Assembly: GCA_014190675.1 (NCBI GenBank)
Contig: BJGT01000027.1
Coordinates: 1-33,014, forward strand
DNA: 33,014 nt
From: Comamonadaceae bacterium
GTDB taxonomy: Bacteria; Pseudomonadota; Gammaproteobacteria; Burkholderiales; Burkholderiaceae_C
Reading direction: 5' to 3'
Each line of letters begins with the position of its first letter. Position 1 is the stretch's first letter. The notes under the pieces were generated by a model. It did not search any database. It was not told where the DNA came from and worked only from the letters and a program-made list of their open reading frames with translations. The translations under genes were made by a program, and so were the position numbers. This document shows, in pieces, positions 23,595 through 31,502 of this stretch.

Positions 23595-24833
23595 ATGAAT
23601 ACGCCAAAGCTGTTCACTCGTCGGATTGAGCCCCGTATTGCCGAAGCCATGGCCGATACGCCCGTGGTTCTTTTGGCTGGGCCACGTCAGGCGGGCAAAA
23701 CGACACTGGTGCGTCAATTGGCTCAAGGCCGCTTGCGCTACCTGACACTCGATGATGACCTCACGCTACTGTCCGCTCAGCAGGACCCGGTGGGCATGAT
23801 CCGTAGCCTAGACCGTGCGGTCATTGATGAAATTCAGCGTGCCCCGCAATTGCTACTGGCGATCAAAAAGAGCGTTGACGAAGACCGGCGTCCGGGGCGT
23901 TTTGTGTTGACGGGCTCTGCCAATTTAATGGCTTTGCCTACTGTTGCTGATTCGTTGGCCGGGCGGATAGAGACTTTGTCGCTGTTGCCTTTGTCGCAAT
24001 GCGAAATTGAGGGGCGTTCGACAAACTGGCTCGACACCGTGTTCGCAGGCCAGTTGCCGCAGCCGGGGTCATCTTCCCGTGCGGATGATCTGGTCGGACG
24101 TGTACTGCGCGGCGGTTACCCGGAAGCGATGTCACGTTCGACAGCAAGGCGTCGTACGACATGGGCACGGCAGTATCTTGACTCCATCATTCAGCGTGAT
24201 GTTCCCGATGTAGCGGGCATCGAAAGACTGGATCAATTGCCGCGCTTTTTGCGAGCGCTGGCGCAGACGGCTGGACAAATGTGCAACTACACCCAGCTTG
24301 CAGGCCAAGTTGGCTTGGATGGCAAGACGGCGGCAAAGTATGTTGGCATCTTTGAACAAATGTATTTGCTCAAACGGGTTGATGTTTGGGCGCGTAACCG
24401 CCTAAATCGGGTTGTTAAGACCCCAAAGCTGCAGTTCATCGACTCAGGACTGCTTGCCACCTTGCTGGATTTGACCGCTCAAGAGGTTGAAAACGACAGA
24501 ACAAGGTTTGGGAATGTTCTAGAAACATTTGTCTTTGCAGAATTGCTCAAGCACACGACCACGGCCGAGGGCGATTACCGCCTGATGTATTACCGCGATG
24601 CAGATAAAGTTGAGGTAGACGTGGTGATCGAGAATGCAGCTGGGCAATTGGTGGGCGTCGAAGTAAAGGCCACGGCGACAGTCCAGGAAAGTGCCCTGCG
24701 AGGTTTAAAAAAACTGTCTGGGTTGGCAGGAGATAGCTTCAAAATGGGCATCTTGCTCTACGACGGCGATGAAATCATGCCCCTAGGGGATCGCATTTGG
24801 GCCGCGCCGCTATCTACTTTGTGGGGCAATTAA
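23595..24833 (+). CDS. AAA-family ATPase with DUF4143 / PD-(D/E)XK-like C-terminus
   Basis: A 412-residue protein of a very common but functionally unassigned family. The N-terminal AAA_14 ATPase domain has Walker A GPRQAGKTT (29-37), Walker B AVIDEIQRAP (75-84) and LTGSANL (105-111). The middle and C-terminal DUF4143 region carries a winged-helix-like segment, then GNVLETFVFAELLK, YYRDADKVEVDVVIE and VGVEVKA, the D...E-x-K pattern of a PD-(D/E)XK nuclease fold. Acidic and lysine positions appear intact. Codon use is less GC-biased than in the flanking metabolic genes, consistent with transfer. The ATG has no strong ribosome site and lies close to a predicted transcription start. It is convergent with the Ldh-family gene. 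Function is unknown; a mobile or defence role is possible but unproven. Confidence 0.88.
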   Translation: MNTPKLFTRRIEPRIAEAMADTPVVLLAGPRQAGKTTLVRQLAQGRLRYLTLDDDLTLLSAQQDPVGMIRSLDRAVIDEIQRAPQLLLAIKKSVDEDRRPGRFVLTGSANLMALPTVADSLAGRIETLSLLPLSQCEIEGRSTNWLDTVFAGQLPQPGSSSRADDLVGRVLRGGYPEAMSRSTARRRTTWARQYLDSIIQRDVPDVAGIERLDQLPRFLRALAQTAGQMCNYTQLAGQVGLDGKTAAKYVGIFEQMYLLKRVDVWARNRLNRVVKTPKLQFIDSGLLATLLDLTAQEVENDRTRFGNVLETFVFAELLKHTTTAEGDYRLMYYRDADKVEVDVVIENAAGQLVGVEVKATATVQESALRGLKKLSGLAGDSFKMGILLYDGDEIMPLGDRIWAAPLSTLWGN

Positions 24834-24859
24834 AACCAAATGCAGTCAGCCGTGCTCTT

Positions 24860-24876
24860 GCCGACAGGTTGTCGGC
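24860..24876. terminator. Hairpin between convergent ATPase and Ldh-family genes
   Basis: GCCGACA-GGT-TGTCGGC, a seven-base perfect stem with a three-base loop, lies midway between two gene ends that point at each other. No T-tract follows on either strand, so termination activity is uncertain. Confidence 0.35.
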
Positions 24877-24930
24877 CAGAGCAAACGCCAAGCCAGAGCA
24901 GCAAGTCCGGACAGGCCAGGTCAGCTCAAC

Positions 24931-26016
24931 TCAAGCCGGCACCACCACTCCAAACTTGCGTCCCGCTTCGGTGATGTCTTGCCAGGTTTGGCTGTCGATC
25001 ACGACTCCGTCAATGCTGCGCTGTGCGCGCGCCGCACGCTCCGGGTCGCCGGCGATTTGCACGCCTGGGCTGCCGGGCGCCGGGGGCGAGGCCTGGAGCG
25101 AGTCGACAAAGGCCAAGGTCTCGCGCTCAAAATCAGCTTTCGGGCCGAGCCGGGCGGGATCAATCAGAATGCAAAGCATGCCGTTGATGACGGCTCGTAC
25201 CGTCGGGTCGCAGGGCTTGTGCCAGGTGCCGTTGCCACTGAGCGCGCCGCCAAGCAACTCGCAGGCCACGGCCATGCCAAAGCCCTTGTGCTCGCCAAAA
25301 GTGAGTAGCGCACCCAGCAAGCCATTGGATTGGGGCACCACCACCACACCGGGATCAGTGCTTGGATGACCGTACTCGTCGATCAGGGTGCCGGGTGCCA
25401 CCTGCTGGCCCTTGTTGTAGGCCACCCGCATCTTGCCCTGCGCCACCCGGCTGGTGGCAAAGTCGAGGATGAAGTGTCCGGGGGCATCGGCCCCCTGCCC
25501 CCGCCCCGCCACCGGTATGCCGATGCAGCAGGGGTTGGTGCCAAAGCGGCCGTCGGCACCGCCCCAGGGTGCTACCACCGGCCGCGAGACGACGCTGACA
25601 AAGTGCATAGACACCAGGCCGCGGGCCACCGCCATTTCCGCGAAGTGGCCGATGCGCCCCAAATGGTGGGCCTGCGCCAAAGTCATGATGCAGCTGCCAT
25701 GGGCCAGCGCCCGGTCAATCGCCAGGCCCATGGCCTGCTCGCCTACCACCTGACCATAGCCGCGTTGTCCGTCCAAGGCCAGCATGCTGCCGATGTCCAT
25801 GGTGATGCGGGCCGCTGCATTGGGTTTGAGGCCGCCCTCGAGCACCGCATCAACATAGCGCGGCAACATGCCCACGCCGTGCGAATCGTGGCCGCTCAGG
25901 TTGGCCATCACGAGGTTGGCGGCAACCGTCTGCGCCTCTGCTGCCGAGCTGCCAGCTGCCAACAGAATATCGGCCGTAACAGCCTGCAGTTCAAGCGATG
26001 AAATTATTTTTGACAT
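24931..26016 (-). CDS. Ldh-family (malate/L-lactate/sulfolactate-type) NAD(P)-dependent dehydrogenase
   Basis: A 361-residue oxidoreductase of the Ldh_2 family, which has its own fold distinct from classical lactate dehydrogenases and includes malate (MDH/YlbC), ureidoglycolate (AllD), 2,3-diketogulonate (DlgD) and (R)-sulfolactate (ComC) dehydrogenases. Motifs: GHDSHG (43-47, catalytic His46), the HHLGRIG block (117-123), GTNP, and FGEHKGFGMAVACELLGG near 245-262. The start at 26016 has AGGA seven bases upstream. It follows the dehydratase gene by 10 bases and is the last gene of the operon. Substrate cannot be read from sequence; a 2-hydroxy acid produced from, or feeding, the adjacent dehydratase pathway is the likely type. 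Confidence 0.9.
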   Translation of the reverse strand: MSKIISSLELQAVTADILLAAGSSAAEAQTVAANLVMANLSGHDSHGVGMLPRYVDAVLEGGLKPNAAARITMDIGSMLALDGQRGYGQVVGEQAMGLAIDRALAHGSCIMTLAQAHHLGRIGHFAEMAVARGLVSMHFVSVVSRPVVAPWGGADGRFGTNPCCIGIPVAGRGQGADAPGHFILDFATSRVAQGKMRVAYNKGQQVAPGTLIDEYGHPSTDPGVVVVPQSNGLLGALLTFGEHKGFGMAVACELLGGALSGNGTWHKPCDPTVRAVINGMLCILIDPARLGPKADFERETLAFVDSLQASPPAPGSPGVQIAGDPERAARAQRSIDGVVIDSQTWQDITEAGRKFGVVVPA

Positions 26017-26026
26017 GGCTCGGTCC

Positions 26027-27553
26027 TCACATCACGGCGCCGAGTTGCCAGGGCACAAATTCATTTTGGCCGTAGCCGTGGCGCTCGCTTTTGCTCAAGC
26101 TGCCCGATGCCGTGGCGAGCACAAGATCAAAAATCTGCTGGCCCATTTCGGCGATCGAGACGCTGCCATCGACGATGACGCCGCAGTTGATGTCCATGTC
26201 TTCCTCTTGCCGCTGCCACAGCCTGGAATTGGTGGCCAGTTTGAGCGAGGGCGCCGGCGCGCAGCCGTAGGCCGAGCCGCGCCCGGTGGTAAAGCAGATC
26301 ATGTTGGCGCCACCTGCCACCTGGCCCGTGGCGCTGACCGGGTCGTAGCCGGGGGTGTCCATGTAGACCAAGCCCCGGGCCAGCACCGGTTCGGCGTATT
26401 CGTAGACCGCCTGCAAGTTGCTGGTACCGCCCTTGGCAACCGCACCCAGAGATTTTTCGAGGATGGTGGTCAGGCCGCCGGCCTTGTTGCCGGGCGAGGG
26501 GTTGTTATTCATCTCGCCGTTGTTGATGGCGGTGTAGTTTTCCCACCATTTGATGCGTTCGATAAGTTTGTGGGCCACATCGGGCGTGACGGCGCGGCGG
26601 GTGAGCATGTGCTCGGCGCCATAAATTTCCGGTGTTTCAGACAATATCGCCGAGCCACCATGAGCCACCAGCAGGTCGACCGCCGCCCCCAGGGCCGGAT
26701 TGGCGCTGATACCGCTGTAGCCGTCCGAGCCGCCGCACTGCAGCCCGATGCTGATGTGAGAGGCGCTACACGGAACCCGCTTGGTCTGGTTGGCGGTGGG
26801 CAGCATGTCACGAATCAGGGCAACGCCTTTGTCCACCGTCTTGCGCGTGCCGCCAGTGTCTTGAATGTTGAACACGCGCAGGGTTTCGCCCTCGCGCAGG
26901 CTGCTGCGGGACAGCCAGGCATTGATCTGGTTGGACTCGCATCCCAAGCCGACCACCAACACCGCACAAAAATTGGCGTGGGTGGCATAGCCGGCCAGCG
27001 TGCGCTGCAGCACCTTCAGGCCCAGGCCCTCGCTGTCCATACCGCAGCCTGATCCGTGGGTGAGTGCCACCACCCCATCAACATTAGGAAAATCAGCCAG
27101 CGCCTCGGGATGGTTTTGCCTGGAAAAATGGTCGGCAATGGCACGCGCTGCGGTAGCCGAGCAATTGACCGAGGACAGTACGCCGATGTAATTGCGCGTG
27201 GCCACCCGGCCGTCGCTGCGCTGGTAGCCCATGAAGCTGGCTTCGCGGTGGGCTGGCTCGGGCTTGAGGTCTACGCCAATCGCGTAGTCACGGGCAAAGT
27301 CGCCCTTGCCCTCGCCGACCCACAGGTTCTGGGTGTGCACATGCTCGCCAGCCGCTATTGGCTTGCTGGCAAAGCCAATGATCTGGTTGTAGCGACGCAC
27401 CGGTTCGCCCAGGGCAATGGCACGCGTGGCGATTTTGTGCCCGGCCGGTATCAGGCCCCGGGCGGTGATGCCTTCAACCGGGGTGCCGCCCACCAGTTGG
27501 CTTCGGGCAATCACCACATCATCAGAGGGGTGCAGGCGTATAAATGGGTTCAT
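26027..27553 (-). CDS. UxaA/GarD-family sugar-acid dehydratase
   Basis: A 508-residue metal-dependent hydro-lyase with an N-terminal SAF domain (about 1-80) joined to a C-terminal UxaA/GarD domain. Motifs: GYQRSDGRVATRN (109-121), GSGCGMD (167-173), GLGCESNQ (202-209), QCGGSDGYSG (272-281), NPSPGNKAGGL (351-361), TTGRGSAYG (422-430) and DINCG (454-458). Altronate dehydratase (UxaA) and galactarate dehydratase (GarD) have this layout; SuyAB sulfolactate sulfo-lyase is the same family split in two. To my eye it is closer to GarD than UxaA. The ATG at 27553 has AGAGG six bases upstream; the longer frame to 27625 lacks support. It sits between the TRAP permease and the Ldh-family gene, so it probably acts on the imported sugar acid. 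Exact substrate is unknown. Confidence 0.9.
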   Translation of the reverse strand: MNPFIRLHPSDDVVIARSQLVGGTPVEGITARGLIPAGHKIATRAIALGEPVRRYNQIIGFASKPIAAGEHVHTQNLWVGEGKGDFARDYAIGVDLKPEPAHREASFMGYQRSDGRVATRNYIGVLSSVNCSATAARAIADHFSRQNHPEALADFPNVDGVVALTHGSGCGMDSEGLGLKVLQRTLAGYATHANFCAVLVVGLGCESNQINAWLSRSSLREGETLRVFNIQDTGGTRKTVDKGVALIRDMLPTANQTKRVPCSASHISIGLQCGGSDGYSGISANPALGAAVDLLVAHGGSAILSETPEIYGAEHMLTRRAVTPDVAHKLIERIKWWENYTAINNGEMNNNPSPGNKAGGLTTILEKSLGAVAKGGTSNLQAVYEYAEPVLARGLVYMDTPGYDPVSATGQVAGGANMICFTTGRGSAYGCAPAPSLKLATNSRLWQRQEEDMDINCGVIVDGSVSIAEMGQQIFDLVLATASGSLSKSERHGYGQNEFVPWQLGAVM

Positions 27554-27626
27554 GTCAATACCTCTGCGCGGCAAAGCGCTATTTTGGTCTTTAGCAAGGG
27601 CTGAGCCAGCCTCCCGCCCGGGCATC

Positions 27627-29021
27627 TCAATAAAACTGTTTGGGCAGCCATAGCACCACTTTGGGAAAATACGTGATGATGACCAGCGAGCCCAGCAAGG
27701 GTATCAGCCAGGGCAGGATGGCCATGGTGGTGCGTTCTACCGAGAGTTTGGCCACCCGCGCCAGCACAAACAGCACCATGCCCATGGGCGGATGCAACAG
27801 GCCAATCATGAGGTTGAGCACCATCACCAGACCGAAATGGATCAGGTCAATGCCCAGCTTTTGGCAAATCGGCACCAGGATGGGTACCAAAATGGTGATG
27901 GCAGCGGTTGGCTCTAAAAAGCAGCCGACAAACAGCATCAGCGCATTGGCCAAAAGCAAAAACACCCAGGGCTCCTTGGTGAAACCCAGCACCCACTCGC
28001 TGATGGCAGCGGTCACGCCGGTGGCAGTCAGCATCCAGCCAAAAATACTGGCGGCCGCCACAATAAAAAGCACTGTGGCAGTGGTCTCTACAGTTTCAAG
28101 ACAAACCTTGACAAACATTTTCCAGGACAGGGTTTTGTACCAAAGCAGGCCCAGCACCATGGCCCAAACACAGGCGGCAATAGCGCCCTCGGTGGGCGTG
28201 AACAGGCCAGTGGTCATGCCGCCGATGAGCAACACCGGCGTCATGATGGGCAGCACCGCCTGAAAGGCAAACACCCGATCGGCCACAAACAGCAGCACCA
28301 GACCCGCAAACACCGTGCTGCGCGGCGGAAAACCAAGCCGCGTAATTAAAAACCACAGCAGCAGCGGCGAACCCACTACCACCCCGGTCTCAATCAAGGC
28401 CTTGATCACGCGGGGCCATTCAAACTTGACATCCGCGCCCCAATTGTTTTTGTGCGCGAAATAAGCCACTGTCAGCATCATCAGCAGCGCCATCAAAACG
28501 CCGGGCAGAATGCCCGCCAAAAACAAGGCCCCAACACTGACATTGGCCATCATGCCGTAGATCACAAAGGGTAGGCTCGGTGGAATGATGGGCCCCAGTG
28601 TGGCCGAAGCGGCGGTGACACCCACCGCAAACTCGCTGCTGTAGCCATGGTCTTTCATGGCCTTGATCTCCACCGTGCCCAGGCCGGCCGCATCAGCAAT
28701 GGCGGTACCGCTCATGCCGGCAAAAATCACCGAGCCGATCACATTGACATGGCCCAGGCCGCCTTTGAGCCAACCCACCAGGGCCAGCGCATAGTTGAAA
28801 ATCCGATTGGTGATGCCGGCATTGTTCATCAGGTTACCGGCCAGAATAAAGAAGGGCACAGCCAGCAGCGGAAAGCTGTCAATACCGCTGACCATGCGGT
28901 GGATCACCACAAAGGGCGGCGTGGTGTCTTGCCAAAACAGGTAAATCATGGAGGCCCCGGCCATGGCAATGGCCACCGGGATGCCGCCCGACATCAAAAC
29001 AAGAAAGATGATTTTTAGCAT
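27627..29021 (-). CDS. dctM: TRAP transporter large permease (DctM)
   Basis: A 464-residue inner-membrane protein of the DctM family, the ion-coupled translocation subunit of TRAP importers. It is hydrophobic throughout with about 12 membrane segments. Family motifs are PFFILAGNLMNNAGIT (56-71), IFAGMSGTAIADAAGLGTVEI (split, about 99-119), PPSLPFVIYG and PTEGAI; the C-terminal half has LEPTAAITIL and LHPPMGMVLFV. The start at 29021 follows an AGGCG and lies 12 bases after dctQ. It is followed by a 73-base gap before the dehydratase gene. Normal length. Confidence 0.94.
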   Translation of the reverse strand: MLKIIFLVLMSGGIPVAIAMAGASMIYLFWQDTTPPFVVIHRMVSGIDSFPLLAVPFFILAGNLMNNAGITNRIFNYALALVGWLKGGLGHVNVIGSVIFAGMSGTAIADAAGLGTVEIKAMKDHGYSSEFAVGVTAASATLGPIIPPSLPFVIYGMMANVSVGALFLAGILPGVLMALLMMLTVAYFAHKNNWGADVKFEWPRVIKALIETGVVVGSPLLLWFLITRLGFPPRSTVFAGLVLLFVADRVFAFQAVLPIMTPVLLIGGMTTGLFTPTEGAIAACVWAMVLGLLWYKTLSWKMFVKVCLETVETTATVLFIVAAASIFGWMLTATGVTAAISEWVLGFTKEPWVFLLLANALMLFVGCFLEPTAAITILVPILVPICQKLGIDLIHFGLVMVLNLMIGLLHPPMGMVLFVLARVAKLSVERTTMAILPWLIPLLGSLVIITYFPKVVLWLPKQFY

Positions 29022-29033
29022 GTTGCGCCTGTG

Positions 29034-29597
29034 TTAACGATCGTCCATCGTGCTCTCGGGTTTCTCGAGCACGCAGAAACCACGCCGCCAATGCACCCGC
29101 AAAACCCAGAAGGAGCGCACAAACATGGCAGCAAAACCAGCCATGACCACCGAATAAACGATGTTCATGGGCAGGTCAATAACGGTCATTTTGTAGCTGC
29201 CGAGCTTTTGCATCATTTGCCAGCTCATCAACACAGCCAGACCAAAAAAAACAATGCGCATCAGATCGACAAAAAGGCCCAGCGCCCGGGTCAGTGGCTG
29301 GGGCATGAAGCGGTAAAAGAAGTCGACCTGGATGTGGTTATTTTTGGCCACACCGATCGCCGCCCCCACAAACACCGTGCCAATCAACAGGTAGCGGGCG
29401 ATTTCCTCGGTCCACGACGCTGAATTATTGAGCACATAGCGGGTGAAAAACTGGTAGAAAACGGTCAGGCCCAGCGCCCAGAACAGGCCCAGCGCCACCC
29501 ACGCCTCAACGGGCGTGTTGGAGAGGTCAACCTCTTCGTCGGTGGCGTGGAACTGGCCGTCATCGCCCATCACCTTGGGGCCGGCGTCAATGTCCAT
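29034..29597 (-). CDS. dctQ: TRAP transporter small permease (DctQ)
   Basis: A 187-residue membrane protein with four predicted helices after a polar N-terminal region of about 30 residues. FFTRYVLNNSASWTEEIARYL (split) is the DctQ signature, with the W-T/S-E-E motif between helices. It forms the membrane complex with DctM. Its ATG overlaps the dctP stop by one base (TGATG), indicating coupled translation. The polar N-terminus is a little longer than usual, and an internal start cannot be ruled out. Confidence 0.92.
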   Translation of the reverse strand: MDIDAGPKVMGDDGQFHATDEEVDLSNTPVEAWVALGLFWALGLTVFYQFFTRYVLNNSASWTEEIARYLLIGTVFVGAAIGVAKNNHIQVDFFYRFMPQPLTRALGLFVDLMRIVFFGLAVLMSWQMMQKLGSYKMTVIDLPMNIVYSVVMAGFAAMFVRSFWVLRVHWRRGFCVLEKPESTMDDR

Positions 29598-30583
29598 CAG
29601 CGGGCGGCCTGGATTTTGTCGAAATCAGCCTTGGTAAAACCCATGGACTCGAGCGGCGAACTCTTCAGGACAGCATCCTGGAAGCTCTTGCGGTCCACAG
29701 CCACAACTTGCAAGCCTTTTTTCTTGAACTCATCAACCAACTCGCCCTCGCGCTTTTTGATCTCGGCGGTGGCGCGTGATGCAGCCTCGCGGGTCACATC
29801 GGTGAACATGGTTTTTTCGGCATCGCTGAGCTTGTTCCAGATGTGCGGGGCAATCTGGGTGGTCAGGCCATCGACGATATGCCCGGTGAGCATGATGGCT
29901 TTTTGAACTTCATAGAACTTCTTGGCCTCGATGGTGGTCAGCGGGTTCTCTTGGGCGTCTACCGTGCCGTTTTGCAAGGCCAGATAAACCTCGGCAAAAG
30001 CGATCGGGGTGGGGTTTGCGCCGCAGGCCTTGGGTGTTGCCGTGTAGGCCGGTACATCGGGCACCCGAATTTTCAGGCCTTTCATGCCCTCGCAGTTGGT
30101 GAAGGCTTTTTGCGAGGTGGTATGGCGTGCACCATAGTAGGTGTAAGCCGTGACCTGAATGCCGGTTTTGACGCGGAACTCGTCAACCATTTCCTTGAAC
30201 ACCGGGCTCTTGGCATAGGCCAGCAGGTGGTCGCCGTCGCGGAAAATAAAGGGGTAGTAGGCGATGCCAAAACGCGGGTAGCTGCGCGCTGCAAACGAGG
30301 GGCCGCTGATGATCATGTCCACCGTGCCGAGTTGCAGACCCTGGTTGATGTCGGTCTCTTTGCCCAGGCTAGACGCCGGGAAAACCTGGATATCAAACTT
30401 GCCGTTGCTGCGTTTTTTGATTTCGTCTGCGGCCCAGACCGACTGGGTGTGGTATGCCTCTGAAGTCTCGTAGACATGGGCCCATTTGATTTTGGTTTGG
30501 GCCTGGGCCAAACCGGCAGTACCCAGGCTCAGTGCCAGAACGGCGGCGGCGGTGAGGGCTTTGATGGCGAAACGTTTTGACAT
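29597..30583 (-). CDS. dctP: TRAP transporter substrate-binding protein (DctP)
   Basis: A 328-residue periplasmic solute-binding protein with a Sec signal peptide (MSKRFAIKALTAAA..., predicted cleavage after AQA). The mature part has IKWAHVYETSEAYHTQS, IQVFPASSLG, LQLGTVDMI and the ligand-contact region GLKIRVPDVPAY (the Arg that pairs with a substrate carboxylate), then TPIAFAEVYLALQNGTVDAQEN (split), all typical of DctP-family binders of organic or sugar acids. The ATG at 30583 has AAGGAGA five bases upstream; the longer frame to 30730 overlaps the regulator gene. It lies 46 bases after that gene and opens the transport part of the operon. Confidence 0.95.
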   Translation of the reverse strand: MSKRFAIKALTAAAVLALSLGTAGLAQAQTKIKWAHVYETSEAYHTQSVWAADEIKKRSNGKFDIQVFPASSLGKETDINQGLQLGTVDMIISGPSFAARSYPRFGIAYYPFIFRDGDHLLAYAKSPVFKEMVDEFRVKTGIQVTAYTYYGARHTTSQKAFTNCEGMKGLKIRVPDVPAYTATPKACGANPTPIAFAEVYLALQNGTVDAQENPLTTIEAKKFYEVQKAIMLTGHIVDGLTTQIAPHIWNKLSDAEKTMFTDVTREAASRATAEIKKREGELVDEFKKKGLQVVAVDRKSFQDAVLKSSPLESMGFTKADFDKIQAAR

Positions 30584-30629
30584 GCTTGTCTCCTTGGTTG
30601 GTGATGCTGACAGGGGAAAGTGATGGGTC

Positions 30630-31352
30630 TCAGGATTCGTTCTTTTTTGTGCGGCGCCAACTCGCGCTGAAGCGGGCATGGGCTCGGTCCATATGGCTGT
30701 GCATGGCAGTCCGGGCGGCGCCGGCATCACGGCCCTCGATGGCCTCTAAGATGAGGCGGTGTTCAGCAATGGCGGCTCGCCAGGAAGGCGCGGATTCAAA
30801 GTGCCCGCCCAAGCGCTCAAATACCGGGCCGCGGCGCGAATCCCAAAAGGCATGGACGGTTTCTATCAAAACGCTGTTGCCACTGGCCTGAACGATGGCG
30901 CCATGGAAAGCCCGGTCACCCGCCAGGGGAGGCACCTTGTCTTGGGCGTCCTGCTCCATGGACTCAATGGCCTGCCGAATCGCGGCGAGATCGCGCCGCT
31001 TGGCCAGGGCAGCGGCGAGCGCGGCGGTTTCTCCCTCGACCACGCGGCGGGCCCGAATGAGTTCGAGCGGCCCCCACTCAGCCGCTGTCTGGGCGGCCAA
31101 TGGCGCGCAAACCGGGACTGGGCGTGCCATGGCATAAACGCCAGAGCCGCAGCGCACCTCAACCCAGCCTTCTACTTCAAGGGCAATCAGGGCCTCGCGC
31201 ACCGTGGGCCGGCTTACGCCGAGTTGGCGGGCCAAGTCTCGCTCGGCGGGCAATCGCTCATGGGCCGCAAACTCTCCAGACCCAATCAGCAGACGCACCT
31301 GCTCGGCAATCTGCCGGTAGAGTCGTTGCGGTTCGACACTTAGCAGTGGCAT
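30630..31352 (-). CDS. FadR-subfamily GntR transcriptional regulator
   Basis: A 240-residue repressor with an N-terminal winged helix-turn-helix (LPAERDLARQLGVSRPTVRE at 34-53, then EGWVEVRCGSGVYA) and a C-terminal FCD effector domain. The FCD metal/ligand residues are visible as D146, H150 (DRAFHGAI), H198 (EHRLI) and H220. FadR-type regulators usually bind TGGTnnnACCA-like palindromes and release on binding an acid effector. Exactly such a site lies about 40 bases upstream, in the promoter of the divergent tctC gene. It heads the dctPQM-dehydratase-dehydrogenase operon and probably controls it in response to the imported acid or a breakdown product. No clear ribosome site at ATG 31352. Confidence 0.93.
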   Translation of the reverse strand: MPLLSVEPQRLYRQIAEQVRLLIGSGEFAAHERLPAERDLARQLGVSRPTVREALIALEVEGWVEVRCGSGVYAMARPVPVCAPLAAQTAAEWGPLELIRARRVVEGETAALAAALAKRRDLAAIRQAIESMEQDAQDKVPPLAGDRAFHGAIVQASGNSVLIETVHAFWDSRRGPVFERLGGHFESAPSWRAAIAEHRLILEAIEGRDAGAARTAMHSHMDRAHARFSASWRRTKKNES

Positions 31353-31384
31353 GGGCAGCGGGCGGAGTTCAGGGTTTTCACGAA

Positions 31385-31413
31385 TTGGACAGATGGTCAG
31401 ACCAATCTATAGT
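31385..31413 (+). promoter_or_regulatory. Sigma-70 promoter with a FadR-type operator in the spacer
   Basis: TTGGAC (31385-31390), 17 bases, TATAGT (31408-31413): a near-consensus promoter pointing at the tctC-sulfatase pair. In the spacer at 31394-31404 lies TGGTC-A-GACCA, a perfect palindrome matching the TGGTnnnACCA pattern of FadR/GntR regulators. Bound repressor would block the polymerase. A six-base inverted repeat AACCCC...GGGGTT (31446-31470) follows in the leader. Confidence 0.65.
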
Positions 31414-31502
31414 AGATAGCTTTCGCAGCTGCTTCCATCCGGATTAACCCCAATACCAGCATCAGGGGTTTATCAGGCCAACTAAATCAAGAGACATCAG
31501 CC

